Shown piece after piece: positions 45,906-58,200 of a DNA stretch of 64,000 bases (its first letter is position 1; each line of letters begins with the position of its first letter). Origin of the DNA: Astrothelium macrocarpum. Taxonomy: Eukaryota; Ascomycota; Dothideomycetes; Trypetheliales; Trypetheliaceae. The notes under the pieces are model-generated. The model did not search any database. It was not told the DNA's origin and saw only the letters and a list, made by a program, of their open reading frames with translations. The stretch is from positions 305,143 to 369,142 of the forward strand of contig JAGEMR010000023.1 of the NCBI GenBank assembly GCA_021030915.1, given 5' to 3'. A program made the position numbers and the translations under genes.

Positions 45906-47015
45906 GCTTGCAACTCGCGTGACATCTGCACAGCAAGCATGAATCAATGCATCAACATCCTCAAACATTTCAGCCTTTACAGGGAATCATGGTTGCTGGG
46001 CAGATTGTCGTCAAGGACTGGGCACGCACGGCACGCAGCGGGTGTGGCGGCCAAGCACGTCCCGTCTCATATCCACAATAGCACGTGGAGGTCTGGGTTC
46101 CGAATTCAGCTGCACTTACGCTACGCAATAGCTGCGTAGCGGCTTATGGAACCTGTGAAATTTGGGGCTTGTTTCCTGTATTGAATGAGTACATTCGTCC
46201 AAATACGAAGATTGGATGCCTATTTTCGACAGATAGTTTGTTAAAAATCTCTAAGTCATCGTGCCAAGACTCTACAGCGAATAGAGTTGATCCGAGCTGA
46301 CCATCATCGCCATGAAACGTAGCACGGGTTGTTCAGCTGCGGCATAAAATAGTGCAAAAGCACTTCTGATCTCATTTCTCATAGGCGCCCTAACGCCCTA
46401 GCTTCTACACCTTTGCTTCGCTCTGCGTTGGCTCAGCCGCAAGCGCTCTTGTTTATTGGACCACGACACGCCTGTTCCCAGGCTGATCATATGCGAGGCG
46501 CAGGGGACCGCCTCCTAGCCGACGCTACCGATTTCTATTCTTGCCTTGTCTCCATTAGGATTCGCCCTCATTCGTCCAATTTTTCACGTTGGCCTTGAAT
46601 GGCAAGGCGCTTGCATTCCTACATTGCTTTTGTCCGACTCTGGGCGGAGGGCACACAACACTTACGCAAACATTGCCACCCCCCGGCCACTTCGAGTCAT
46701 CGCTGCCTATCTGCCTATATTTTCTACCATGTGCGGCTCCTCGTGTTGCATAAGGCGCCTGTGTCATCGGAGTCACCTTCACCCGATTTATAAACCACGG
46801 TCATGACTGCGATGAACAAAGAAATAAACCTACAAACATCTGATACAGTACGTAAACTTCGCTTCGCTCATTTCTCATCAACATTTGGCCCCCACTCTTA
46901 TATTTCGCTCTCCTTTAATCTTAATTTCTGAGCTCAATCAACCATTTTCAATACTCCCTTGTCACTTTCTTTCTCTAAAAGTCTTTTGAGGAACATATCA
47001 TCTACACATCTCGCC
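45906..47015. other. Intergenic and 5' leader of the patatin gene
   Basis: About 1.1 kb. An in-frame upstream ATG at 46959 would lengthen the patatin by 19 residues. The pyrimidine-rich part before it looks like a promoter and leader. No other gene was recognised. Confidence 0.45.
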
Positions 47016-49193
47016 ATGGCCGACCATATAGCTGAGCGGAATCCAAACGCACCATTGCGCCTCCTATCCTTGGATGGTGGTGGTGTCCGAGGACTCTCAA
47101 GCTTGATGGTTTTGGATGATTTGATGGAGAATGTAGCCCAGGAAGAAAAGCGCCTCGGCCTCAGGAAGCAAAACGACGATACAAGACTCAAACCATGCGA
47201 TTATTTCGATCTCATCGGCGGTACAAGTACTGGTGGTATTATTGCGGTCTTGCTCGGAAGGCTCCGGCTTGATTGTCGACAGTGCATAGATATATACACT
47301 GAATTAGCCGAGGAGATCTTCAAAAATGACCGTGTTCTGAAGATTTTTGGCACCAAGATTGCTCTAAGCTCAAACCGCTTTTCAGGAGCTGTCCTCGAAA
47401 AAGCCATCAAGAATGCTCTAGTCAAGCTGGGTTATTCAGAAGACGAATTAATGTGGGATGCGACGCTATTCGAACAAATTGACGAACCACAGCTAGACAT
47501 ATCCGAAGATAGTATCTGGGCAAATTTGAAGGACACAGCTGACCGTGAAAGCTTCCAGCCTCCTCTTACAGAATCTCCTATCCAGACAAGGAGCAGGAGC
47601 GCTACAACTCAGTTGACAAATGGCACGGTTTCGACCGTGTCATCCGATTTGCCGCTGATCAAACAAGCCACGAATGAATCTCGAACCAAATCAGCCATCA
47701 CGCGACGTGGAACTCAATCATCCCAGCGCAGTGTAAAGCCCTCCCGAGCTGGCACGGAACCCAAACAGACGTTCCGTCTCCACCGCACAGGCACCGTCCA
47801 CCAAAAGCCCGGCCAAAGAGGCTGTCGTGCATTCGTCGTATCCACTCTCAAGAACGCCCTTGGCGCCCCTCGCATCTTCAGCACCTACGACGCCAATGAC
47901 CACACCACCAAAATCTGGGAGGCTCTCCGCGCCACTTCCGCCGCGCCTACCTTTTTCGAAGAAATCAGCTTCGGCAAGCCACAAATGACATATCTCGACG
48001 GCGGCGTCGGCTTCAACAATCCCTGCGCCGAGGTCGACTACGCCGCCAAATCCCTCTGGGAAGGCCGGCCCATCGGCTGCATCGTCTCGGTCGGCACCGG
48101 GCTGCAAACCATCCCCAGCGTCAAGAAAGCCAACACCTGGCTACCCTTCGGGCTCGGCACGGACATTGCGCTCGCGGGCGCGCTCGCGTCCATGGCGACG
48201 GGCACGGCGCGCGTCGACAACGAGATGCAGCGCATGTACTACCACACGGGCACCAAGTACCACCGCTTCGACGTGGACGGCGGCATCGCCAACATCAGCA
48301 TGGAGGAGTTCATGCGCGAGGACGAGATGGGCGCCCTCACCGAGCAGTACATGCGCGACCCGCAGCAGCTGCGGCGCGCGCGCCACCTGGGCGAGCTGCT
48401 GGTGCGGCTCAGCGCGCTGCCGCCGCGCTTCGAGCTCTCCGCCGCGCACTTCCGCATCGGCATGGCGGGGCGCGGCGTGCTCGACGGCAGCTTCGCCATG
48501 GAGGAGCTGGACTTCAAGACGGGCTTCCCGCTGGGCTGGCGCGTGTCGCCGGCCGACGTGGCGCGCGTGGCGGAGATGCGCAGCTCGAGCCCGTCCGGGC
48601 GCGGCGGCGCGGCGGTCGACGACCAGGGCCGGCCGCGGAAGATTTACCCGGTCGCCGAGGATTTGGACGGCGATGGGAGGCCGGAGGAGGCGGTTGTCAC
48701 GACGTGCGTGAGGAGCGACAACGTGTGCTTGCGTGCACTGAGGACGGGTATCCCTCAGGGAAGGTACCATGCCCGTTTTGTGGTGTGCTTCTTCGAATCA
48801 TCAGGCTCGCCGGCTGCGACAGTCAACAATGACGAAGGACCTTCCAGGCTGGTGCCGCCGACAGAACTGGTGTTTTCAGTGGGTCGACCGTATGATGTTG
48901 CAACGTTCCTGCATCGATATGTGGATGTGAGGATCACCCCGGATGCAGTGCCTGTCCTTCTCCATCCCGATGCTGTACGTGTCCGGGTGGGACGCAAACG
49001 TCTTCAAGATCGGAAAGGAAAGGGTTGGTTGGAGATTGAAGGTGATGTTGATGTGACCGTCGGCCTGGATGGAGCTCTTGGCTTCATTGTAAGTCGAAGG
49101 TTCGACGAAAATGGTGTTTCTGGTTGGAGTTTTGGTGGCGTTCGACTGGAACCGGTGTATGGCGATACCCGTCGAAAGAGCCAACAGGTGTAA
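47016..49193 (+). CDS. Patatin-like phospholipase with Ser/Arg-rich insertion
   Basis: Single exon, 725 aa from MADHIAERNP. The patatin fold has the oxyanion motif LSLDGGGVRG (about 18-27), the nucleophile elbow GGTSTGG (about 68-74) and the catalytic Asp in YLDGGVGFNNP (about 328), so the Ser-Asp dyad is intact. Between elbow and Asp lies an insertion of about 100 residues rich in Ser, Thr and Arg (TRSRSATTQLTNG, RRGTQSSQRS). After the lipase domain a long region with FVVCFFESSG, LVPPTELVFSVGRP and a beta-rich tail has no recognised domain. It probably hydrolyses acyl chains from phospholipids in the cytosol or on membranes. Codons in 48050-48700 are extremely GC-rich compared with the ends of the gene. 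Confidence 0.88.
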   Translation: MADHIAERNPNAPLRLLSLDGGGVRGLSSLMVLDDLMENVAQEEKRLGLRKQNDDTRLKPCDYFDLIGGTSTGGIIAVLLGRLRLDCRQCIDIYTELAEEIFKNDRVLKIFGTKIALSSNRFSGAVLEKAIKNALVKLGYSEDELMWDATLFEQIDEPQLDISEDSIWANLKDTADRESFQPPLTESPIQTRSRSATTQLTNGTVSTVSSDLPLIKQATNESRTKSAITRRGTQSSQRSVKPSRAGTEPKQTFRLHRTGTVHQKPGQRGCRAFVVSTLKNALGAPRIFSTYDANDHTTKIWEALRATSAAPTFFEEISFGKPQMTYLDGGVGFNNPCAEVDYAAKSLWEGRPIGCIVSVGTGLQTIPSVKKANTWLPFGLGTDIALAGALASMATGTARVDNEMQRMYYHTGTKYHRFDVDGGIANISMEEFMREDEMGALTEQYMRDPQQLRRARHLGELLVRLSALPPRFELSAAHFRIGMAGRGVLDGSFAMEELDFKTGFPLGWRVSPADVARVAEMRSSSPSGRGGAAVDDQGRPRKIYPVAEDLDGDGRPEEAVVTTCVRSDNVCLRALRTGIPQGRYHARFVVCFFESSGSPAATVNNDEGPSRLVPPTELVFSVGRPYDVATFLHRYVDVRITPDAVPVLLHPDAVRVRVGRKRLQDRKGKGWLEIEGDVDVTVGLDGALGFIVSRRFDENGVSGWSFGGVRLEPVYGDTRRKSQQV

Positions 49194-49424
49194 CTGGTAA
49201 AGCGTTCTTCTACGGTCATCCCACGGCCCTTTTTCTCTTCTTTTTTTGGGTGGCATTTTATACCCCGGGTGACGTTTGCCAAACTCCGTGTTCAGTTTTT
49301 GTGAGGTTAGATTTGCACAGGCGTTCTGTCCAGTATTCACAACAGGCTCGATTTTCTCATCGTTGTTTTGGGTCGTCCCGATATATTTAATGGGATTTTT
49401 CCTTAATCTCTATAATAGCCAATA

Positions 49425-51011
49425 TTACAACATAGCCTTAGGCATATTTCTCATTGCTTGTCGTACACCAAGATCTGCAAGAATTTCCTCTGTGCCGCCC
49501 AGTATTGCGTCGAACTTGTAGGTCCGTTGAAACATTTCGATGACTTTCCCCATGCCGCTTTGCGTAATTCCTCTGCCTCCGAAAATGTTTGTAGCATCAT
49601 CGGCGATTTCGTGAGCAGATCGCGTCGCAAATGATTTTAACAGACCAATCGGCCCACCCAGTTGTTTGGATTGTTGAGCATACGACATTTGGCACATCTG
49701 ATGTGTGATTTGTTCGAGCCACGACTGGTTTGCTTCGACTAGAGAGATCATGCGTGCCAGCTTTTGTCGGATCACAGGCTGTGCAATGAGATTCTTTCCA
49801 AAGACAATCCGTTGATTAGACCATTTGAGACACTCCTCAACAACAGATCGCGATTGTCGAATCACAGCTCCAGCCATCCTGGCGCAAATTAGCGTCGCGA
49901 ATCTAATAGCACAGAGGGCATCCACTCACATCCATCTTTCATGATTGAAATTGCTCATAATGACTTGGAAGCCATTGTCCTCTGGACCAAGCAAATTCTC
50001 GACGGGGACTTTTACATTCTCGAATTGGACGTAGGCAGTTCCTGCTGTTGTCGAGTAACTTGTCTTTAACTGTGTCGTCTCGACACCATCTTGCCTCTCA
50101 ATCAACAATACAGAGAAGCCTTTCTTTGTCTTGCATCCCGTGATAAAGTAATCCGAAAAGGTTCCGTTCGTGATCCATTTCTTTGTGCCGTTTACAATGT
50201 AATGTCGTCCGTCTGCTGTCTTCTCTGCTGTTGTTCTCAGTCCCGCGACATCTGATCCGGCGAAAGCCTCTGTTATAGCGAGACACATCTTTTTCTTTCC
50301 GGAAAGTACCTCTTGGGTAACGCTCTCCCGAATTTTCTCATCCTTCATCCAATTCCTGACCGCGGTCAAACTAATTGTCATGCCTGCCATGTTCCCATCC
50401 TGAAAGCCTCGTGCATTTGCCCTGACTAGCTCCTGTCCAACAATCATATCGTGGAAATAGTCAAAATCTTTTCCGTCTACGACACCGCTCAGGAGCTTCC
50501 TCCCGTGCAGATGGCTCCCTGGACCCAATCGCATTGCCAATATATTGGCTTCTGCCATGCGGTCAATCAGCTCCTGGCTAATGTATGTCCCGTCCTTCTC
50601 CTTCTCCTGCGCCTCTGGTGTCACGTATGTGTCCACAAACCGCCTCATATCCCGCTGTAGCCTCCGATGGCCTTCTAAAAAGTACGGACTCTTGTACGGG
50701 TGCCTTAACCATAGTGGCTCTGCATATGGGACTGGACTAAGGTCGCCTGGCTGAGAGTCGATAACCTCGGGTGTCTCATCACGAATATTTCCCACACAAA
50801 GAGAGCCATATTTCTGCAGTACCTCATGTCGGTGCAGATTGTAGAAGGCCGTTGTAGCATCAGTGCCAGCGATTTGAGTGAGCACGACGGAGCCACCGGG
50901 ATGTGCGTCAACAAAGTCAGTCAAATCGTACACACGGTGGTCGATAATGCACCAGAGCGAATCTTCGGAATTATTGGAGGCGACTTCATCGCGAGTGAAA
51001 GTTTTGGACAT
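49425..51011 (-). CDS. Cytochrome b5/acyl-CoA dehydrogenase fusion
   Basis: Two exons, 51011-49930 and 49878-49425, intron of 51 bp (GTGAGT ... CGCCAG), about 511 aa. Residues 5-75 are a cytochrome b5 haem domain: FTRDEV, VYDLTDFVDAHPGGS with the first haem His, and YNLHRHEVL carrying the second. From about 110 onward is an acyl-CoA dehydrogenase: DTYVTPEAQEKEKDG, MCLAITEAFAGSDVAGL (FAD/substrate strand), KKWITNGTFSDYFI, the spliced NHERWMMAGAVIRQSRSVVEE and DATNIFGGRGITQSGMG near the end. Such fusions are common in filamentous fungi, probably for peroxisomal or other non-classical acyl-CoA oxidation; the partner is unknown. A longer start at 51080 would add 23 residues. Confidence 0.9.
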
Positions 51012-52205
51012 GGTGACAGATGACGGCGGGGAAATGAATTTCAGCTTTGAAGAGCAAGAACTGAAAGGAGAGGCGAACAACGACAGGTGTGAAAGTCTTT
51101 GGTCTCATGGATTGAAAGCATAACGAAAGCAATACTCCGTAGCCGAGGCAAGAGAACAGCGTCTGTGCAGATTAGACATTTCCAGCCTCAACCCCTGATG
51201 GCGGTGGCGCGGTGGCTCGGTGGCTCTAGTGGCCCTGAAACCTCATTCTCTAAGACGAACCTGGCCAACTTCAGATTGACCCTTTCAAGATAACAACTGG
51301 CACCGCAATGCTTTAAGCGAGAGCTTCAAAGCTATCTGCGAAGAGGCCTCAGCATGGAATACTTGTATGCAGCGCCAGGCAGAAGTTGGAGAACCAGAAA
51401 GGGAACGAGAAGAAAATCCATTCGGCATCGACAGCCACGCCAACAGCAGCGATGAGCGCCGCAATAAAGGGAGCAACAAAGAGAAGATTAGCGATGAGGA
51501 GGTTCAGTGGCCTTGTACGTGCATTTCCGTCTCATACGGTTTCAACTTGATGTGTACTTACCTCGTATAAACCTCAAACAGGACCACACAGCAAAATCTA
51601 GCTTTATCACCTCATTACCGTGCTCTTATCTACATCACCCCCATCGTGAGTTGTTGCCCTAATGGTCTTGATGATTTCAAGGTGTTGCAATCCAGTATAT
51701 GGGTCAACACCGGTGGATTAGTGTCACTCGCATCCATGCATTGCAAAGCACATCTAACCACCCGCTCCCAATAAACCTTTCAGCCTAGGGTCGGACCAAA
51801 GAATATGCAATAGTAGCAAATAACTACCAGATACCATACGGATTGTTTGGTTCAGCTGCTAAGATTCTTTAGCGTGCGGGCCATCAAAGAAAGTAAGACA
51901 TTTCCAGGCAATCCATACAATGAATCAACAAATCGCTTTTGTTAAGACCACAAACTTCCCGAGACATGGCGGAACCCCTTTGGCGCAGATAGGAATCACG
52001 AATAAGGCTATGGCCTCAAATAAGTAGCACTTTCGCGCAATGGAAGGTCTTTTCTTTCTGTCAAAATATTTTCATTACACCAAGCCCCAAGCACAATCTT
52101 GCCCTTCTTCCGTCTCCCAATAAATCTACATTTGAAATCTCCTCAGATAGAACTCGTGTATCTGTATCCGACTTGTATCAGTCCTGTTATCCTTGGAGCG
52201 TCTCT
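51012..52205. other. Divergent intergenic region
   Basis: About 1.2 kb between divergent starts. Short ORFs only. No repeat or RNA gene was recognised. Confidence 0.5.
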
Positions 52206-53116
52206 ATGGCTGATTCTGATCTGCAATTGCTCGCCCAATATGGAGATTTGTTGCAGGTATACTGCGACACCCTCAGAAGCTTTGATCAACGACATCACAA
52301 ACGTTTTCGTGGTTATAATTGGACCGAGATAACCGAAATTCTCAGGAGCAAAGATGTCGAGCAAGCTGGAAAGCGCAAGCAATTTGAAGAAACCATCTAC
52401 CTTGGAGCTGAAGAAATCGCCGCGAATGCGGAGGCCAAGAATCGCAGACCTCGCAGTCCTGAAGAGACAGCAAGTATCCACAAGGATGCTGTCTGGATCT
52501 GTGAGCAATATGCTGAGCGCAACAACCTCGTCCATAACTTTAACGATTTGGCGCGTCGTGGGAGTGTGGAGAAGATGACGCAATTCTTAGACAAAGCAGA
52601 TGAGGCCTTCAAGGACATCACCGTTTCAAATGGTCCGCAATGGCAGAAGACTCTGAAACACGTGAGAAGTATATATTGGAAGACCGACGGAAGCCTTATG
52701 TCGGAACAGGATCGGATCCACAACAAGTCTACGCTTGGGAAGCCCTCCGACAGAGACAGGGTGATCGAAGGCTCGAAGATCATGGAAGAACAAATGAAAA
52801 TCTGGGCTAAAAACTTAAAGCGACAAGACAAGGAGAAGTACGACAAGTTTGAGGAAGAGGAGAGAGAACGGCGGTATGGAAAGCTAGAACAATTTCACCG
52901 GGCTTACGAGAACGAAGTAATCAGCAAGGTAGGAAATTCATTTCAAGGCCCTGTTCTATCAACTAAGATGGGATGAAATAATCCGAAGCAGATGCTGATT
53001 GATCAACACAGAAACAGGAGAAAAAGGACGCAAAGAAATTAATCGCTTCTGAAATGTCTGGCACACAGAATAACGACTCAGACGATTTCAAAATATCTTC
53101 GCTGTGGGAAGAATGA
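52206..53116 (+). CDS. Hypothetical coiled-coil protein
   Basis: Two exons, 52206-52928 and 53012-53116, intron of 83 bp (GTAGGA ... AACACAG), about 275 aa. I do not recognise the family. It is charged and helical throughout: MADSDLQLLAQYGDLLQVY at the start, KRKQFEETIYLGAEEIAANAEAK, FNDLARRGSVEKMTQFLDKA, then a strongly coiled MEEQMKIWAKNLKRQDKEKY and KFEEEERERR. The second exon ends in KKDAKKLIASEMSG and an acidic DDFKISSLWEE. No signal peptide or membrane segment. An upstream in-frame ATG at 52173 is possible. Probably cytosolic or nuclear; no function proposed. Confidence 0.7.
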
Positions 53117-53466
53117 CTAAAGCTACTGCACGGTTGAGAAAGAGCGAAAAGCACTGGTGGAAAAGCCGCTGGCGGCTCGGGCGAAGGGAAAAATCCTCTA
53201 CTCAATGCTGGCTGCTGACTTGGTCGAACTTTGTGCCATGTTGGATTGTTAGAGGGACGGGAGAAACCGAGAATGGGCTTGTTGGATGTGTGATCCAAGT
53301 TTCTGTCTGTTCACACTGCCTGTGTAACGAGAGTGCACAATTTCTGCTTGTTGTCCGAAGTGCATGTATCCGTGTTAGAATACCAAGTGAATCAGACGTG
53401 ACTTGTACAAGAGGCATTGGAGCTTGTGAAACAGGAAAAGGCTCAAAAATGCACCCCGTCGTACCG
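53117..53466. other. Intergenic between convergent genes
   Basis: 350 bp between two stops; nothing recognised beyond presumed 3' UTRs. Confidence 0.5.
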
Positions 53467-54387
53467 CTATTTGTCGTTGTGGTCCGGCCTTGTTCTCCTT
53501 CCCTTAATTAAACGGTTTCTTATCTCATAGATTTCCCTTGCCATGTCATGGAGACCCGCTTTGTGAGCCCTCCTCTCATCGTAATGGTTTAGCTCGTCCT
53601 CTTCTGGATAGCCTGCTGTGTTGTATATGCTTGGATCCCAGTCTTCTTCTAAGCTCGTCGAACAAGTAACCCCTTTCAATCGAGCAACATGAACACTCGG
53701 GAACTTTTGCCACAGTTTTTTTCTTTCAGAGATTGGTTGTAGCACTTTGGTAAAATACCTGCAAAAGACGCGAAGCTCTCCTGGGTGAACGGCTTGTAAA
53801 TCGGGGGCCATGATTGTGCAGGAAGGCTTGTTGTTGCATTTCAAATGTGGCACGGTCCAGAAAGGATCACCACCTCCAGGCCTCCTTCCTGTGCCGGGTC
53901 TAGGCTCGTCTCGGACTTGGATGATAAGCGGCGGAAGCTCTGAGCAGTCTTCAAGAATTCGAAAAACAGAACGCATCTCATCGGTTAATCTGACAATAAC
54001 ATCTAGTTTTCTTTCAGGTTGTCGAGGATCGTCATGATAATCTGCGGGAAAATCTTGGTCGTAATCAATGTAAAGCTCAATAGATCTTGGCAGGCCTGAT
54101 TTGAGGAGGTTGAATACGTATTGACCAATGCAATCGTAATTTGGCTGTATTGGAATACGCCATCCACACAGGCGTTGAGCAACACGAGTACATTCTTCTT
54201 TCACCCGTGAGTTGGTTTTAGACAAATTGCGAAAATCCCGTTCTTTATCAAGGCATAATGTGGACCTAATGCTGATTAGCCGATCCTCAGGTAATAATGA
54301 CTCGTATATGAGTTCCCGCAGCTCGACAGGAAGCGAAAATAGGCCTTTCATAATTGATTTTGATTCCAGTGATGACCCTAAGTTCAA
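53467..54387 (-). CDS. F-box/2EXR-like domain protein of unknown function
   Basis: Single exon, 306 aa. It opens with FSLPVELRELIYESLLPED near residue 17, the typical LP.E(L/I)R..IY helix of 2EXR and F-box-like proteins that are very numerous in filamentous fungi, followed by SIRSTLCLD and LSKTNSRVKEECTRVA. The rest has no known motif apart from a Gly/Arg/Pro loop (GTGRRPGGGDP) and a basic end. MKGLFSLPVE (residue 13) is an alternative start. A role in substrate binding for ubiquitin ligases is only inferred from the fold. Confidence 0.7.
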   Translation of the reverse strand: MNLGSSLESKSIMKGLFSLPVELRELIYESLLPEDRLISIRSTLCLDKERDFRNLSKTNSRVKEECTRVAQRLCGWRIPIQPNYDCIGQYVFNLLKSGLPRSIELYIDYDQDFPADYHDDPRQPERKLDVIVRLTDEMRSVFRILEDCSELPPLIIQVRDEPRPGTGRRPGGGDPFWTVPHLKCNNKPSCTIMAPDLQAVHPGELRVFCRYFTKVLQPISERKKLWQKFPSVHVARLKGVTCSTSLEEDWDPSIYNTAGYPEEDELNHYDERRAHKAGLHDMAREIYEIRNRLIKGRRTRPDHNDK

Positions 54388-55255
54388 TCGAAGCAGAGAT
54401 GACTAGAAATTAGGAGTCCAGATAAGAATGTTATCGAATATTGGCTGAAGTGATTTCGATGGAAAATCTGTAGAGTGCCTAGAGTGTGTTGCCAAGTCTT
54501 TTTATACATAAGTTCACAAAGACAATCCACAGATCGTGCCTTTTCGATGTCGACTTCCCTGAGAAATGAGCAATTTCCCCTTTTTCTCGAATTTTTTGTG
54601 CACGGGTCCGGATAGTCGACGATCCCGGAAATTTCCATTGTCTTTTGACAATGCCAGTCAAGCCCATCCAGATGGACAAAAAAAAGCTTGATAAGCCTCT
54701 CACGTAACGTGGTCTAGTCTGTATGCTTGAGCTTTTACAACCTCGAAATACGTTGACGGTAGGTGGTGAAAGAAGTGTGCTCGAAGCAAGGGCTTTCTGA
54801 CAGGCTTTCATCACCGTACCCAGGGCTCTGATGATTGCGACCGCTTTAGGGATAGATCGATAGATGGACACACGTATCCAGGTACCATAAATGCAGGTAT
54901 GATTGAGTGAAGGCAAACTGTGCCCAATTTGAATGCAGTCTTTGCACTTAGTTATTTATATATTCTATTGAACTGGTCATAGGTATGGGCTATTTTGATG
55001 GATTAGATACTTGTTGCAATGGGGGTGTCCCGCTATAGCTTGGCTTTAGCATCTCCTACCTGATCAATAGAACCGGAACGTAGTCTTTGAGCTGTAAACT
55101 CTCTTTGTTGACTATGACGTACATGAAATATTTGAACCGATCCAATCGGCCGCTAGCACCAGAGCTGAAAGAGCAAATCAAAGACCATGCCCAGACTCCC
55201 TCCAACACCCGTCAAGTCGCGGGGAACACAGTTCAATAATGTACAGCCAGACCAT
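54388..55255. other. Intergenic, no gene recognised
   Basis: About 870 bp holding the promoter of the 2EXR-like gene and the 3' end of Smc6. A 145-codon ORF on the minus strand (54479-54916) shows no family signature. Confidence 0.5.
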
Positions 55256-58200
55256 TCAAGTCCCAAACGAAATGGTTGTCTGCCCCCTCTCCGGATCGCT
55301 CATCCTGTGAATCTTCACATCCGCAGCACTAACCACATTCCCCATCGCCTGCGGTGTAATAAGCACAAACTGCCTTCCCACGCTCCTCCTCGCAGCATTA
55401 ATCATCATTCTCATGCTCACATCTCTATTCACATTGTCCATGAACACGTCAAACTCGTCGAGGCAGCGGATCGGCGAGCCCATCGCTTCCCAAATCGACA
55501 GCAGCAGACAAATCGTCGAGAACGACTTTTCCCCACCCGACAGCGTCTTCGTCTGCCGGCCCCGGTCCGACGCGCGCGTGATGTCCGGCTCCACGCTGAG
55601 ATCAAGCAGCCGGCTGCGGTGGTCGAGCTTCAGGTTGCCGCGGAAGGCGCGCTCGCTGAGGAGATAGGTGAAGTTGGCGCGCGCGCGGCTGGAGATGAAG
55701 CGGCGGAAGTCGATCCAGCGGTTGCGCCGCTGGTGCATCGTGCGTTTGAGCTGGTCCGCGGTTTTGAGCAGGCCCGAGAGCTGCCGCACCGCCGCATTCC
55801 ATTGCTTCTTGGCCTCCAGCGTGGCTAGGGTGAGCTCTTCCAGTGTGCCGCCTTGTTGCCGCTGGTACATCTGTAGGTCGGAGTGGAGTTTCTCGAGCTT
55901 GTTATCAAGCTCGTCGGCGCTGACGTTGGGCGGGACGGGCACACGGGCGGAGATTCGTGAGGCTTGCGTGTTGTAATCAGCTATCGTAGCTTCTTGGTCG
56001 GCGTGTGCTCGTTCAATTTCCGCTTTCTCATCCTCCGCATCTTTGATCATTTCCAAGGCACGATTTTTCTCATGCAAGGCCTGCCCACGTTTTTCATCAA
56101 ACATCTTCTCTTTCGCTTCAGCTTTGTCGATTTTGAATTGTGATTCTTCAATTCGGATTCGAAGTTCATCTAGCTCTTTTTTAAGGATCCTCTGCTCTGC
56201 ATTGAGCTTGTCTTTCTCGATTATTATGTTCTCGTAGTCGGTGGAGAATTGCTGGGATTCTTCTTCGGCTTCTGCAAGTTGCGATTGAAATTCATCCAGC
56301 TTGCCGTCTTGAGGTGTTTCTTGCTCAAGCTCGTCGCGTTGCCTGTCGTAATCCTCCTCGGCCCTGTGATAATTCATCCGCAATTTCTTCCCATGATCCT
56401 CATGCTGCCTCAGATCTTGCACAGCACCAGTTCTGGTTCTCTCGAGTTCTTGAAGTTTGTCCTGCGCTTGTCCCAAATCGGTCTGCAGGTGCTCAATGAG
56501 GGCTTCTTGCTGTCTAGAAAAGATCAGTAACCCATCCTATCGTTTTTGATTGAAGACCTTACCTTTTTCGCGATTCATTGTCGGTTTGCAACCGGGGTGG
56601 TCTGTCCCAGGCTGGAACGGGATCTGTTTTTGAGGAAGTTGCGGTTGCACTATATCGAATACCATGACCGCGATGTTTGATATTGAAGGCAATGCAAGCC
56701 TTTGTGTTTCGCGGCCTACCCTGTGGGTTTCGATTGATAAAATTGAAGGCTTCATCTTGATCTCGGATAAGTACAGTCTGTTCTATGGCATGCTGAATAA
56801 TAAGCTGGTTGCGCACAAGGTCACTTTTGATGTCAAGAACCTTTAAAATAGTATCATATTGAGGGTCTGGCTGTGTATTTGAAATATCCAAGGGTACGCT
56901 GTGACCTATCAAGACAGGGCAGGGACACCCGACCCGTCTGCTGATGTCATTGAGAAGGGCCTGATCAGCTTTATTTGTGACCACAAAGGATGACAAAGTT
57001 TGGCCAAATACCCTTTCAAGAATCGAGCTCCATTCGGTTTTTGATGGCTTTAATCGAACATGCTGCCCTATAGGTCCGACTGGACGATCTCGAAATCGAG
57101 ACTCGGCTTGTATAGCTCTCAATAGAGTCGGAAGCCTCTGGTCGTATGCTGCGTTATGCTGGCCTTGGTTCCTGTCCAGTTCCTGGAACACCTGCTTGGC
57201 ATTGTGGACTGCTTGTCGCTTTTCTTCAACATTCGGTTCAAACTCGGCAAATCTGTGTTGAGCCTCATCTCTACGTCGTAAAAAACCAGCACGTCCCGCG
57301 GAGTGAGCCTCATATTCACGTTTTTGCATATCCGCATGTTCTTTAGCCTCCTGTACTTGTTGGAGTTTCCGAGCATGTTCACCACCATTCTGATCTTCAA
57401 GTCTTCTTTTTTCTGCTTCGATGTTTTCCCTGGCTCTCTTTATGTTTACATTTGCCCCTCTCAAGGACTGGTTGATATTGCGTTCTTGAGTCTGAAAACG
57501 ATTTAGTCAGGTTGCGATTAATGCAGATACTAATCGCTTACGATGCTGCCGATTAATTGTTCCTTATTTGCATTGAACTTCTCGTTGGCTTCGTCGTGCA
57601 TTTCTTCATTGGGTCGCATAGCAGTCTTCAGTTTCGCAATGGCTGTCTTGATCTGCTCAAACTCTTTTTCTGCGGCATCAAACTTTGCTGAAGCATCTTC
57701 AGCTTCGCTTGTCCTTTGTTCTATCTTATTGTCCATGGACCCAAGATCTTCTTGAATTGTAGCGAGCACTCTTTCTTGCTCCTCTACTTGTGCCCAAGCC
57801 ATCTGTCGACGGACTTCATTAATTCTGTCACGTACAGATTCATTTCTTTCGGCAGTCTTTCGTTTATTATCCGCTTGTTTGTACCGCTGCTCCAGGACAT
57901 CAATTGCCTCTTGCCTCTTGCTGATCTTATCTTCGATTGTGTCGGCGTATTGTTCGATCATGTGATAGTCATTGTCCAATTGTTCTAGCTGTGTGCCTTT
58001 GACGAAGAATCTATACTTTTCGGCGGCAGACGAGTTGTTTAGGAACTGGCGGGCCATGTCCTGAGTCAAGACATTCATAGGATTGTCAAGTTGAAGAGCA
58101 AAATGATCGGAGATGTCGTCCAGATCGTAGCGCTTGGTGGAAATGACACGCCCGCCAGCACTTTTCATTTTGAAGCCCGAGCCTCCGCTTCGGGAAAAGT

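Noticed and set aside
48141..48770. Long antisense ORFs opposite the patatin gene
   Set aside because: They are shadows of its GC-rich third positions; the sense frame has clear lipase motifs.
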